Below the pieces are notes generated by a model. It did not search any database. It was not told the origin of the DNA and was given only the letters and a program-made list of their open reading frames with translations. From Tardiphaga sp. (lineage in GTDB: Bacteria; Pseudomonadota; Alphaproteobacteria; Rhizobiales; Xanthobacteraceae), in the NCBI GenBank assembly GCA_028290765.1, contig JAQGJF010000838.1:1-27837 (forward strand): 27,837 bases of DNA, given 5' to 3'. Positions 1 to 8,572 of this stretch are shown here, piece after piece. The first letter of the stretch is position 1, and each line of letters opens with the position of its first letter. A program made the translations under genes and the position numbers.

Positions 1-2
1 TG

Positions 3-533
3 GGCCCGATCGCTTCGGTGATGGGCACCGCCACCAAGCCGCGTCTCGAACGGCTGATCACCAGCCAGCCGCTCAACGGCACGCTGATTCCGGTCGAGGT
101 CAACACCCATGTCACCGGCACGCTCGAATTCGTTTCCGGCGCGGTGGTCTCCATCACCATGAGTTTCGACGTGCCCAAGCACAGGCACGTGCCGATCGAA
201 ATCTACGGCCTTAGCGGCAGCATGCTGGTACCCGATCCCAACCGTTTCGGCGGCGAGGTCAGCGTCGCCAAGACCGGCGGCGAATGGGAGCCGCAGCCTC
301 ATAGCCACGGCAACACCGAGGGCGAATTCCGCTCGATCGGCGTCGCCGACATGGCAGCGGCCATCGTCAGCAACCGCCCGCACCGCGCCAGCGGCGCGCT
401 GGCGCTGCATGTGCTGGAGGCCATGGAAGCGTTCCAGACCTCGTCGGACGAAGGACGCCGCGTCAAACTAGAAACCACCGTCGAGCGCCCGGCGATGTTG
501 CCGCCGGGATCGGCCATCGGACAGATCGACTAA
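3..533 (+). CDS. Gfo/Idh/MocA family oxidoreductase, C-terminal part (5' end outside window)
   Basis: The reading frame is open from base 3 and already inside the gene, so only the last 176 codons are present; the NAD(P)-binding Rossmann half lies upstream of the window. The visible part is the C-terminal alpha/beta substrate-binding domain. It aligns by eye with the second oxidoreductase at 2220-3404: both have a segment like IEIYGLSGSMLVPDPNRFGG, then a GIADMA-like stretch, then PHRASGALALHVLEAMEA, then ERPA near the end. The family oxidises or rearranges sugars and cyclitols with NAD(P). The ThuA-like gene follows 15 bases downstream, so the pair resembles the rhizobial ThuB/ThuA arrangement of trehalose catabolism. 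That substrate is only an analogy. The family call is firm, the substrate unknown. Confidence 0.9.
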   Translation, partial: GPIASVMGTATKPRLERLITSQPLNGTLIPVEVNTHVTGTLEFVSGAVVSITMSFDVPKHRHVPIEIYGLSGSMLVPDPNRFGGEVSVAKTGGEWEPQPHSHGNTEGEFRSIGVADMAAAIVSNRPHRASGALALHVLEAMEAFQTSSDEGRRVKLETTVERPAMLPPGSAIGQID

Positions 534-548
534 CAAGGGAATAAGCGA

Positions 549-1190
549 ATGCGTGAAGCGATGATCGTATGGGGCGGCTGGCCGGGACATGATCCGGACC
601 TGTGCGCCTCGATGATACGGGGCTGGCTGAAAGCGGAAGGTTTCAACGTCAGGGTCGAAACCACCACCGAGGCGTTCCTCGATCCGGCGCTCAAGGACCT
701 GTCCCTGATCATTCCGATCCACACCATGTCGAAGATCGAAAAACCGGAAGCCCAGGCGCTCTGCGAAGCCGTAAAGGGTGGCGTCGGGCTGGCCGGACAC
801 CACGGCGGCATGGGCGACGCGTTCCGGGATTCGGTCGATTACCAGTTCATGTGCGGCGGCCAGTGGGTCGCCCATCCCGGCAACATCATCGACTACAAGG
901 TCGACGTGACGAGACCCGACGATCCGGTGATGAAGGGCATCGAGAGTTTCGAGCATCGCTCCGAACAATATTACATGCATATCGATCCCTCGATCGACGT
1001 GCTGGCCACCACCACCTTCAACGGCGATCACGCCGCCTGGATCGATGGCGTCGTGATGCCGGTGGTGTGGAAGAAGCGTTTCGGCGAAGGCCGCGTGTTC
1101 TATTCGTCGCTGGGCCACCGGGCCTACGAACTCGATGTTCCCGAAATCAAGACCCTGATGACCCGTGGCATGCTGTGGGCGGCGCGATGA
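549..1190 (+). CDS. ThuA-like domain protein
   Basis: 213 residues, the usual size for single-domain ThuA-like proteins, which have a class I glutamine-amidotransferase-like fold. Visible features are the N-terminal VWGGWPGHDP (7-16), the central GLAGHHGGMGDAF (80-92) with His84 and His85 where the family keeps a conserved His-rich turn, and a C-terminal RVFYSSLGHRAYE segment typical of the family. The start ATG has an AGGGA ribosome-binding site just upstream. The stop codon overlaps the next start (ATGA at 1187-1190), so it is translationally coupled to the LacI-type regulator. In rhizobia ThuA works with the Gfo/Idh enzyme ThuB in a keto-sugar route for trehalose and related disaccharides. 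The oxidoreductase immediately upstream here supports a similar role. The biochemical activity of most ThuA-like proteins is unsettled. Confidence 0.9.
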   Translation: MREAMIVWGGWPGHDPDLCASMIRGWLKAEGFNVRVETTTEAFLDPALKDLSLIIPIHTMSKIEKPEAQALCEAVKGGVGLAGHHGGMGDAFRDSVDYQFMCGGQWVAHPGNIIDYKVDVTRPDDPVMKGIESFEHRSEQYYMHIDPSIDVLATTTFNGDHAAWIDGVVMPVVWKKRFGEGRVFYSSLGHRAYELDVPEIKTLMTRGMLWAAR

Positions 1191-2239
1191 CAATGGAAGG
1201 CGAGCGCATACGAGGACGGAGAGCGACCCTCGAAGACGTCGCCCGCGAAGCCGGCGTGTCGCTGGCCACGGCGGACCGCGTCGTCAACCGGCGCGACGGC
1301 GTGCGCGGGCAGACCATCGCCCGGGTCGAGCTGGCGGTCGCCAAGCTCGGCTATCGCGCCAATGCCGCCGCGATGCGCCTGGCCCGCAACGAAAGCTACC
1401 GTTTCGCCTTCATCCTGCCCTCCAACGCCAACAGCTTCATGGCTAACCTCTCTGTGCAGGTCGAACGCGCCTCCGATTGGCTCGCCAGCCAGAACGGCTA
1501 CATCGACATCATGCATGTCGACGTGTTTGATCCCAATGCGCTGGCCGCGGCCCTCGAAAAACTGTCGCCGAGCTATCATGGCGTCGCCACCGTCGCGCTC
1601 GACCATACCAGAGTGAGAGCCGCGATCGACGACCTCGCCGCGCGCGGTGTTCACGTCGTCACGCTGGTCTCGGACGCGCCGTCGTCGCAGCGCGCCCATT
1701 ATGTCGGTGTCGACAATCCCGCCGCCGGCCGCACCGCCGCCTCGCTGATGGGGCGCTTCCTCGGCGGACGAAAAGGCAAGATCGGCGTAATCGTCGGCTC
1801 GATGTCGCTGCGCGACCACGCCGAGCGGCATTTCGGATTCCACCAGGTGCTGTCGGGCGAATATCCCGACCTCGTCGTGCTGCCGGCCCGCGAGGGCCGC
1901 GACGACCGCAAGCAGAACAGCGCCCTCACCTCGGCTTTGCTGCGCGACCATTCGGACCTGATCGGCCTCTATAATGCCGGCGCCGGAAATGAAGGCATCG
2001 CCTCGGTGCTCGAAGCCTCGGGACGCGCGCGCGACATCGTCTGGATCGCGCATGAACTGACCGCCGACGCGCGCCGCTTCCTGCTCAGCGGCACCGTCGA
2101 CGCGATCATCAACCAGGATCCCGGCCACGAAGCCCGCTCCGCGGCGCGGGTGCTGCTCGCGCATTGTCTGGGCGAGCCGATCATTCCGGATCAGGAGCGA
2201 ATTCGGATCGAGATTTTCATCAGGGATAATTTGCCGTAG
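1187..2239 (+). CDS. LacI-family transcriptional regulator
   Basis: 350 residues from the ATG at 1187, which overlaps the ThuA stop by 4 bases; an alternative ATG lies at 1193. The N-terminal helix-turn-helix is clear at residues 14-34 (TLEDVAREAGVSLATADRVV), followed by the hinge-helix region near residues 55-62 and a periplasmic-binding-protein-like effector domain (about 66-345) containing HYVGVDNPAAGRTAA and IGVIVGS. The recognition helix reads SLATADRVVN, the variant seen in ribose/inositol-type members. It is the last gene of the plus-strand operon and its final 20 bases overlap the 3' end of the oppositely transcribed oxidoreductase. It probably responds to a sugar handled by this locus. 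Which of the two promoters it controls cannot be told from the sequence. Confidence 0.93.
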   Translation: MTMEGERIRGRRATLEDVAREAGVSLATADRVVNRRDGVRGQTIARVELAVAKLGYRANAAAMRLARNESYRFAFILPSNANSFMANLSVQVERASDWLASQNGYIDIMHVDVFDPNALAAALEKLSPSYHGVATVALDHTRVRAAIDDLAARGVHVVTLVSDAPSSQRAHYVGVDNPAAGRTAASLMGRFLGGRKGKIGVIVGSMSLRDHAERHFGFHQVLSGEYPDLVVLPAREGRDDRKQNSALTSALLRDHSDLIGLYNAGAGNEGIASVLEASGRARDIVWIAHELTADARRFLLSGTVDAIINQDPGHEARSAARVLLAHCLGEPIIPDQERIRIEIFIRDNLP

Positions 2240-3404
2240 TTTCGCTGATGGGGTGGCCGCGCCAGTAAGACGCCGCCTCGTCGTCCGACAGGGTGGCCGG
2301 CCGTTCGATCCGCGAGACGATCTTGACGGTCCCGCCGTGAACACCCGCCTGCAGGATCGCGTGCATGACTTCCAGCACATGGGCGGCGAACGCACCGCTT
2401 GAGCGATGCGGCGTTCCGTTCAGAACGGAGCTCGCCAGCTCCGCGATTCCCAGGCAGCGATAATTCGCCCGATCGGGCGCGCTGGCGGGCCAGTTCGGCG
2501 ATCGCCAATTCGGTTTGCCATAAAGCCGGCTGGAGGAATCAAGCAGCTGCCAATCCTCGCCCCGCTCGGTGACCTCGACCGAACCACCGAAGAAGTTCGG
2601 ATCCGGCACCCGAAGCGAGCCGTCGGTGCCGTACAGTTCGATCGGCGGATGGCCATGCTTCCATACATCCCAGCTCATGGAGAACATGATGTCGGCGCGC
2701 GATGCGAAGTGAATCAGCGCCATGATGGTGGTCGGGGTCTCGACCACGATCCGGCTGTTCTTGCGAGGCCCTTCGGCGCTGACCAGGCGCTCGGCGAATC
2801 CGGTCGAGACCTGCGCCTGTACGCTCTCGACCGGGCCCAGCAGGTTGCACAGCGCCCCGAGATAATAAGGGCCCATGTCCAGGATCGGTCCGCCGCCCGG
2901 CTTGAAGAAAAACTCCGGGTTCGGATGCCAATGTTCCATGCCATGCGACATCAGAAAACACGAGCCTGCCAGAACGGAGCCGACCTTACCGGCATCGATC
3001 ACTTCGCGCGCCAGCCGTCCTCCCGCCCCCAGGAACGTGTCCGGCGCGCAACCGAGTTTGAGCCCGCGCCGGTCCGCCTCCCGCACCAGCCGATGCCCGT
3101 CTTCCGCGGCTACGCAGAGCGGCTTTTCCGAGAACACATGTTTGCCCGCGGTCAGCGCCGCATGGCTCACCTCGAAATGGGCGTTCGGCGTGGTCAGATT
3201 GACCACGACGTCCACCTCGGGATCGCGCATCAGGGCCTCGATGGTGAGTGCGCGGATTCCGAACCGCCCGGCCTGGGTGCGGGCACTGTCTTCGAGAAGA
3301 TCCGCGCAGGCGACCAGTCGCACGCCGCGAAATGCCGCTAGGTTCTGCATGTAGATCGTCGAGATGACTCCGCAACCGACGATGCCGACGCCAAGTTCAT
3401 TCAT
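2220..3404 (-). CDS. Gfo/Idh/MocA family oxidoreductase
   Basis: 394 residues, complete. The N-terminal Rossmann fold has the dinucleotide-binding motif VGIVGCGVIS (6-15) and the family-typical EKP (93-95) whose Lys is normally catalytic. The C-terminal half has GGPILDMGPYYLGAL (171-185), where the family usually has D-x-G-x-H; here a Tyr (Y180) occupies the His position, so the catalytic set is a variant. An AAGGAGAA ribosome-binding site precedes the ATG. It is the last gene of the minus-strand transporter operon, 11 bases behind the isomerase. Its C-terminal half resembles the partial enzyme at the left edge of the window, so the locus has two related dehydrogenases converging on each other. 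Its last 20 bases overlap the regulator gene on the other strand. Likely an NAD(P)-dependent sugar or cyclitol dehydrogenase. Confidence 0.93.
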   Translation of the reverse strand: MNELGVGIVGCGVISTIYMQNLAAFRGVRLVACADLLEDSARTQAGRFGIRALTIEALMRDPEVDVVVNLTTPNAHFEVSHAALTAGKHVFSEKPLCVAAEDGHRLVREADRRGLKLGCAPDTFLGAGGRLAREVIDAGKVGSVLAGSCFLMSHGMEHWHPNPEFFFKPGGGPILDMGPYYLGALCNLLGPVESVQAQVSTGFAERLVSAEGPRKNSRIVVETPTTIMALIHFASRADIMFSMSWDVWKHGHPPIELYGTDGSLRVPDPNFFGGSVEVTERGEDWQLLDSSSRLYGKPNWRSPNWPASAPDRANYRCLGIAELASSVLNGTPHRSSGAFAAHVLEVMHAILQAGVHGGTVKIVSRIERPATLSDDEAASYWRGHPISETTANYP

Positions 3405-3415
3405 CGGCTTCTCCT

Positions 3416-4174
3416 TCAGCGCCAGGATGCGACGGTGTCAAAGGCGCGACGCGCGAACCGTGCCACATCGTTGGGCTTGTCGTGCTCGGCCACCCACAGG
3501 GAGACGCCGATCTCCTCGAGCATGGGCACCAGCGTCGACCAGTCAAGCACCCCGTGGCCCGGATCGGCCCAGCCGTCTTCGTCGACGCACTGCCCCGCCG
3601 GAGCGATGTCCTTGACGTGAACGGCCTCGATCCGACCGGCGTAGCGCTTCAGCTCGGCGACCGGGTCGGCGCCGCCGCGCACGATCCAGGCGAGATCGGC
3701 CTGCCACAACATATTCGGCGCCTCTTCCAGCATGATGTCGATGAAACGCCGGCCGTCCGTGGCCCTGGCGTACTCCCAATGATGATTGTGCCAGCCAAAC
3801 TTCAAGCCCTCGGCGGTGACGATCTTTCCGATTCGATCGAGCTCGCGCCCGAGCGCGGTCCATTCGGCCTCGCCGCCATCTCGCTCGCCCAGCGGCGGCG
3901 CCGGGGCGTAAATCGTCCGAATCCCCAACTCCCGGCACAACCGGACCGCGGCGACGGGGTCGGCGCGCAGCCGGTCCAGGCCGACATGCGCTGAAGGCGC
4001 CGACATGCCGTGCGTTTCCAATTGGTTCTTGAGGCGCTGCGGATCACCCAGCAGACCGCCATAGGGTTCGACCTTTTTATAACCGAGCCCGGCAAGCAGC
4101 TCGAACTGAGCCTCGAGCGGCTCGTGCGTACGGGCGGAATAGAGCTGAAACGAGAGGCCATCGAGAGACGTCAT
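3416..4174 (-). CDS. Sugar phosphate isomerase/epimerase-like TIM-barrel protein
   Basis: 252 residues, typical of the AP-endonuclease-2/xylose-isomerase-like TIM-barrel family (IolE, Hyi, 3-keto-sugar epimerases and lyases). Visible barrel motifs are the start FQLYSA, KKVEPYGG, the metal-site stretch KFGWHNHHWEY, the WQADLAW strand, EAVHVKDI and the C-terminal SLWVAEHD. The frame stays open well upstream, but that stretch lies inside the ATPase gene. The ATG at 4174 is chosen because AAAGGGA sits about 7 bases before it; the ATG at 4180 has no spacing to that site. It lies between the ABC ATPase and the oxidoreductase in the operon. With ThuA-like and Gfo/Idh partners it fits a route in which a sugar is oxidised to a keto form and then isomerised or cleaved. 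Family assignment is good, substrate unknown. Confidence 0.9.
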   Translation of the reverse strand: MTSLDGLSFQLYSARTHEPLEAQFELLAGLGYKKVEPYGGLLGDPQRLKNQLETHGMSAPSAHVGLDRLRADPVAAVRLCRELGIRTIYAPAPPLGERDGGEAEWTALGRELDRIGKIVTAEGLKFGWHNHHWEYARATDGRRFIDIMLEEAPNMLWQADLAWIVRGGADPVAELKRYAGRIEAVHVKDIAPAGQCVDEDGWADPGHGVLDWSTLVPMLEEIGVSLWVAEHDKPNDVARFARRAFDTVASWR

Positions 4175-4197
4175 GGGCATTCCCTTTGCTACGAAAA

Positions 4198-5271
4198 TTA
4201 CAGACGGCGTCCGGAGGCGTCGAACAGGTTGAGTTTGGCACCCGGGAGCCGCAGCGAGATCGGCTCGCCGGTGACGATGCGGGCCTCGCCCGGCAGCCGC
4301 ATCGAAAGCGCCTGGCTGCCCAGCCGCAGCCAGGCGAGTTGATCGCTTCCCATCGGCTCGACCATCTCGATCACCGCCGGCAAATCTCCATCGGCCTCGA
4401 CATGCTCGGGGCGAATGCCGAGTTCGATCGATGCACCCTCCTCCGGCCGCGCATCGAAGGCATAGCCATCGAGCGGAAGCGATATTCCGGCAGCATCGAA
4501 ACACGGCTTGCCGCCACGCACAGCAAACGCGCCGGGCAAAAAATTCATCGCCGGCGAGCCGACGAACGAGGCCACGAAACGATTCGCCGGACGGCGATAG
4601 ATCTCGTTGGGTGTCCCGAGTTGCTGGATGACCCGGTCCTTCATCACGGCGATGCGGTCGGCCAGCGTCAAGGCCTCGATCTGGTCGTGGGTGACGTAGA
4701 TCATCGTCGCCGCGAGCCGCTGATGCAGACGCTTGATCTCGACCCGCAATTCGGCACGCAGCTGGGCGTCGAGATTGGAGAGCGGTTCGTCGAACAGATA
4801 GACCCCGGCGTCGCGCACCAGTGCGCGACCGATGGCGACGCGCTGCCGCTGCCCCCCGGAAAGTTCTGCCGGCCGGCGATCCAGCAGTTCGGTGATTTTC
4901 AACATCGCCGCGGCATCATCGACCCGCCGGGCGATCTCCGCCGGCGGCATTCCCGCAACCTTCAGTCCGAACGACATGTTGCCTCGCACCGTCATGCGCG
5001 GATACAGCGCATAGGATTGGAACACCATGGCGATGCCGCGATCCTTGGGTTCCTCCCAGGTGACGTTGTTTCCGCCAATCCATATCTGGCCATCCCGCAG
5101 ATCGACCAGACCGGCGATGGCATTGAGCAGTGTCGACTTGCCGCAGCCGGACGGCCCCAGCAGCACGATGAATTCCGATTGCGCGACTTCGAGGTCGAAT
5201 TTTTCCAGGATCTTCACGGTGCCGTAGGCGATCTCGGCCCCGCGAATCGAAACGTCGCAGCGCTTGTTCAT
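4198..5271 (-). CDS. Carbohydrate ABC transporter ATP-binding protein (MalK/UgpC type)
   Basis: 357 residues, the usual length for MalK/UgpC ATPases with a regulatory C-terminal domain. Walker A is GPSGCGKST (39-47), the Q-loop Gln is residue 85, the signature LSGGQ is at 137-141, Walker B with the catalytic Glu is VYLFDEP (157-163), and the switch His is H195 in VTHDQ. The last 120 residues (ELGIRPEHVE and following) form a TOBE/OB domain, as in carbohydrate importers. It is cytoplasmic, bound to the two permeases encoded immediately upstream, and powers sugar uptake. The gap to the preceding permease gene is 2 bases, so it is co-transcribed. No damaged motif is seen. Confidence 0.96.
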   Translation of the reverse strand: MNKRCDVSIRGAEIAYGTVKILEKFDLEVAQSEFIVLLGPSGCGKSTLLNAIAGLVDLRDGQIWIGGNNVTWEEPKDRGIAMVFQSYALYPRMTVRGNMSFGLKVAGMPPAEIARRVDDAAAMLKITELLDRRPAELSGGQRQRVAIGRALVRDAGVYLFDEPLSNLDAQLRAELRVEIKRLHQRLAATMIYVTHDQIEALTLADRIAVMKDRVIQQLGTPNEIYRRPANRFVASFVGSPAMNFLPGAFAVRGGKPCFDAAGISLPLDGYAFDARPEEGASIELGIRPEHVEADGDLPAVIEMVEPMGSDQLAWLRLGSQALSMRLPGEARIVTGEPISLRLPGAKLNLFDASGRRL

Positions 5272-5273
5272 GT

Positions 5274-6164
5274 TCAGCCTTTCACCGCGCCGGCCGCAAT
5301 GCCGCGCACGAACCAGCGCCCGGAGGCAAAATAGACCACCAGAGGGACAAGTGCCGTCAGGAGCGTGGCGGCCATGTCGACGTTATAGGCGCGCTCGCCC
5401 TGGGTGGAGTTGACGATGTTGTTGAGCTGCACGGTCATCGGCAGGTTCTCGCGGCCCGCGAACACCAGGCCGAGGATGAAATCGTTCCAGATGCCGGTGA
5501 CCTGCAGGATGATGGCGACCACCAGCATCGGCGTCGCCATCGGCAGCATGACGGACCAGAAGATGCGAAAGAAACCGGCGCCGTCGACGCGCGCCGCCTT
5601 GAACAGCTCGGGCGGCAAGGATGCGAAATAATTCCGGAACAGCAACGTCATCGTCGGCAGGCCGAAGATGGTGTGGATCGCCACGATACCGGGAATCGAA
5701 TTATTGAGGCCGACGAAAGCGAGCACGCGCACCAGCGGATAGATGAAGATCTGATAGGGCACGAAGGCCACCACCATCAGCGTGCCGAACAGCAGGCCCG
5801 CGCCGCGCACCTTCCAGAACGACAGCGTGTAGCCGGTCAACGAACCGACCGCGATCGAGACGATCACGGACGGCACCAGGATCTTCACCGAATTGAAGAA
5901 GCCGACGCTGATGCCGGTGCAGTTCAGCCCGGTGCAGGCGGAGGACCACGCCACCATCCACGGCTCGAATGTCGGCGCCCGCGGCAGCGCCAGGATTGCC
6001 CCGAGCCGTATCTCGCCCATGGATTTCAGCGAGGTGACGATCATGACGTATAGCGGCGTCAGGAAGAACAGCGCCGTCACCACCAGAAAGGCATAGATGC
6101 CGATGCGGGCGGGCGTCAGCCGCAATGGAGGAGCGCCGTTCGGCTGCACCGGGGACGCGGTCAT
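5274..6164 (-). CDS. Carbohydrate ABC transporter permease (MalG type)
   Basis: 296 residues with six hydrophobic segments. The cytoplasmic EAA-loop reads ELFKAARVDGAGFFRIFWSV, which docks to the ATPase. The periplasmic loop holds a Cys-containing stretch, SSACTGLNCTGISVGFFNS, of the kind I associate with glucose/mannose-type (GtsC-like) permeases; that sub-family link is from memory. The start chosen is the ATG at 6164, whose first bases overlap the stop of the other permease (ATGA); a longer open frame upstream is antisense to nothing but merely runs inside the preceding gene. It forms the inner-membrane channel with the MalF-type permease. Confidence 0.95.
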   Translation of the reverse strand: MTASPVQPNGAPPLRLTPARIGIYAFLVVTALFFLTPLYVMIVTSLKSMGEIRLGAILALPRAPTFEPWMVAWSSACTGLNCTGISVGFFNSVKILVPSVIVSIAVGSLTGYTLSFWKVRGAGLLFGTLMVVAFVPYQIFIYPLVRVLAFVGLNNSIPGIVAIHTIFGLPTMTLLFRNYFASLPPELFKAARVDGAGFFRIFWSVMLPMATPMLVVAIILQVTGIWNDFILGLVFAGRENLPMTVQLNNIVNSTQGERAYNVDMAATLLTALVPLVVYFASGRWFVRGIAAGAVKG

Positions 6165-7066
6165 GCCAGCGAACTCCGGTCGCGGTGGCGGCTCTGCCAG
6201 TAAAGCCAGGGCGCGACCACCGCCGCGACGGTGATCAGCATCGAGGTCGCCGCCGCGGTGGCGAGGCCGAGATTGCCGCGCTCGAATAGGTGGTCCATGA
6301 CGAATTTGGCCGGCACCTCGGAAGCGAGGCCCGGTCCACCATTGGTCATCGCCACCGAGAGATCGTAGAGCCGCACCACGCTGGTCGCGAGCAGCACCGA
6401 CGCGGTGGCGAAGCTTGCGCCCAGCATCGGGATCACGATCGAGAGATAGACCCGCCACGGCGGCAATCCGTCGATCCGCGCCGCCTTCCAGATTTCCGGA
6501 TCGACACCGCGAAGTCCCGCCAGCATGATGGCCATCACCAGCCCCGCGGCGTGCCACACCGCCGCGAACACCAGCGTGTAGATCACCATGTCCTGGCGCA
6601 CGATCCAGTCGAAGCGGAACCAGTCGAGGCCGAGATCACGCCCCATCTTCTCGATCCCCAGGCTCGGGTTCAGCAGCCATTGCCAGACCAGGCCGGTGAC
6701 GATGAAGGACATCGAAAACGGGTAGAGAAAAATCGACCGCAGCAGGTTTTCCGCCCGCACCCGCTGATCGATCATGACCGCCAGCAGGAAACCGAGCGCG
6801 AGGCTGGCGGCGAGGAACAGCGCTCCGAACACCGTCAGGTTCATCACCGAGACCTGCCAGCGCTCGTTGCCCATCAGCGAAGCGTATTGGCGCAACCCGA
6901 CGAAGGTGGAGTTGGGCAGCATCCGCGAAGCGGTGAGAGAAATCCACATCGTCCATGCCGTGCAGCCGACATACACCACGACGACAACCAGCATCGCTGG
7001 CGACAGCGCCATGCCAACCGCCAGCCGGGACGCCAAACGGTGTCGCACCAAGGACATCGGAATCAT
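6161..7066 (-). CDS. Carbohydrate ABC transporter permease (MalF type)
   Basis: 301 residues, six predicted membrane helices, beginning with a Val-rich first helix around residues 16-38. The EAA-loop is EIWKAARIDGLPPWRVYLSI, followed by the usual IPM. The region VRLYDLSVAMTNGGPG is the conserved segment seen after the EAA loop in sugar permeases. The ATG at 7066 gives MIPM at the start; a second ATG at 7057 is possible, and neither has a strong ribosome-binding site. About 130 bases separate it from the binding-protein gene. I see no hairpin there that clearly separates expression of the two. It pairs with the 5274-6164 permease. Confidence 0.94.
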   Translation of the reverse strand: MIPMSLVRHRLASRLAVGMALSPAMLVVVVVYVGCTAWTMWISLTASRMLPNSTFVGLRQYASLMGNERWQVSVMNLTVFGALFLAASLALGFLLAVMIDQRVRAENLLRSIFLYPFSMSFIVTGLVWQWLLNPSLGIEKMGRDLGLDWFRFDWIVRQDMVIYTLVFAAVWHAAGLVMAIMLAGLRGVDPEIWKAARIDGLPPWRVYLSIVIPMLGASFATASVLLATSVVRLYDLSVAMTNGGPGLASEVPAKFVMDHLFERGNLGLATAAATSMLITVAAVVAPWLYWQSRHRDRSSLA

Positions 7067-7196
7067 CTTTCACTGATCGGACGCGAGAATTGACGGGGGC
7101 GCGCCAAAGCCTGAGCCGAGTCCGCTTGTTCCCTTCCTCGAGACGGCAGCCCTGCTCACGACCCTGAAATGAGGCCGAGAACAGTCGCCCGGCGCC

Positions 7197-8441
7197 TCAA
7201 TACGGCGCCGCCAATACCGCCGCGACCTTGGATACGAAGGCGTCGACGGACATTGATGGCGTGTTCCAATATTGCGAGATCACATCCTCCATTGCCCCGG
7301 TCATGGCGGGAGGTGACAGCAGCTCCTGGGCCGGAACCTGATGACTCTTGTCGGCCAGAAGCTTCATCGCCTTCTGAGCGCAGGCGTCCATCGAGCTGAC
7401 GTCGAGATCGAGGCGTACCGGAATCGAGCCTTTCTTCTGCGAGAAACGAAGCTGCGTCTCGGGCTCGAGCATGATACTGGCCAGCAGGAGCTGCGCTTTC
7501 TGCTGGGCCGGATCCTTCAGCCTGGGGAATGCGAAGACATCGCCGCCCATGACGTAGCTGCCTTCCCTGGACAGGATGGTGCAATCGAACTCCTTGCCCG
7601 CGGTCTGCCCTGCCGCCGCGAACTCGCCCTTGGCCCAATCGCCCATGATCTGCATGCCGGCCTTGCCCTGGATCACCAGATTGGTGGCATCGTTCCAGTT
7701 GCGTCCCGGCGAGCCTGGATCCACATAGCCGCGCAATTTGCCGTAGGTCTCGGCAACGGCGATGAATTCGGCGCTCTTGGCCGCCGCGGCATCGCGCTTG
7801 CCGTAGATCCTGGCCCACAGCGCATTGCCACCCTTGCCGACCAGCACGGCATTGAACAGGTTGCGCTCCCATACTTTCTGTCCGCCGAAAGCCAGCGGGA
7901 TAAGGCCTGCGGCCTTGAGCTTGTCGAGCACGGGGAAGACATCGTCCCAGTTGGTCGGCTCCGCCGCCCCGGCCTTGCCGAGCGCCGCCTTCGACATCCA
8001 GAGCCAGTTCTGACCATGGATGTTGACGGGCACGGCGAACATCTTGCCGTTGCGTGTGGTCGCATTGACGATCGCCTCCGGCATCATGCTCTTCCACTTC
8101 TGCTCGGTGGCGAGTTGATCGACGTCGCGCAGCAGGTCGTTCTCGACAAGATCGTCAAACTGCTTGCCGGTGTTGAACTGCATGGCAGTCGGCGGGGTGC
8201 CGCCGACGGTGCGGTTGATGGCGGCGGTGCGGGCGTTGACGCCGCCGGCGATCGCCGTGTCCACCCATGTGCCGCCTGCCTTGGTGAACTGCTCGGCAAG
8301 TACTTTCACGGCCGCCGATTCACCGCCGGAGGTCCACCAGTGGATGACCTCGGCCTTCATCTCCTGGGCGTTCGCGCCATCGAGCGTCGCGCCGACAGTC
8401 CAGACAAGCGCAAGAATCGTCAAGCTGAGCTTGAGTTTCAT
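7197..8441 (-). CDS. Carbohydrate ABC transporter substrate-binding protein
   Basis: 414 residues with a Sec signal peptide: Lys at 2 and 4, a hydrophobic core, and likely cleavage after ANA at about residue 25. No lipobox Cys is seen, so it should be a free periplasmic protein. The mature N-terminus EVIHWWTSGGESAAVKVL is the standard opening of family-1 sugar-binding proteins, followed by AMQFNTGKQFDDL and the MQIMGDWAKGEFAAAG region. These resemble glucose/mannose-type binding proteins, which fits the permease. GGGAGG stands 7 bases before the ATG. It is the first gene of the minus-strand operon and diverges from a LacI-type gene, with a perfect palindrome in between, so it is the likely repressed target. 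Confidence 0.95.
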   Translation of the reverse strand: MKLKLSLTILALVWTVGATLDGANAQEMKAEVIHWWTSGGESAAVKVLAEQFTKAGGTWVDTAIAGGVNARTAAINRTVGGTPPTAMQFNTGKQFDDLVENDLLRDVDQLATEQKWKSMMPEAIVNATTRNGKMFAVPVNIHGQNWLWMSKAALGKAGAAEPTNWDDVFPVLDKLKAAGLIPLAFGGQKVWERNLFNAVLVGKGGNALWARIYGKRDAAAAKSAEFIAVAETYGKLRGYVDPGSPGRNWNDATNLVIQGKAGMQIMGDWAKGEFAAAGQTAGKEFDCTILSREGSYVMGGDVFAFPRLKDPAQQKAQLLLASIMLEPETQLRFSQKKGSIPVRLDLDVSSMDACAQKAMKLLADKSHQVPAQELLSPPAMTGAMEDVISQYWNTPSMSVDAFVSKVAAVLAAPY

Positions 8442-8464
8442 ATCCCGTCCTCCCTACATCGATT

Positions 8465-8478
8465 TGTAATCGATTACA
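8465..8478. promoter_or_regulatory. Perfect palindrome, probable LacI-family operator
   Basis: TGTAATCGATTACA is a perfect 14-bp palindrome with a central CG, the general shape of LacI/GalR-family operators. It lies 23 bases upstream of the binding-protein start and about 95 bases before the divergent LacI-type gene, so one bound dimer could control both. A second ATCGAT occurs at 8458-8463. The regulator assignment is inference from position. Confidence 0.65.
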
Positions 8479-8572
8479 TTTGTCGTTAGACTGCCACATG
8501 CGCCGGCCGAGTCAACCCACCATTGAGGGCACGGAAAAAAAGCGATGGGGCGAAGCAGGCGGGTCGGCGGCG

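Noticed and set aside
1124..2395. Long minus-strand frame of 423 codons
   Set aside because: It is antisense to the LacI-type regulator, has an Arg/Gly/Asp-rich composition typical of shadow frames in high-GC DNA, and no recognisable domain.
6290..7093. Long plus-strand frame rich in His, Arg and Gln
   Set aside because: Antisense to the MalF-type permease; the composition is that of reversed hydrophobic codons.
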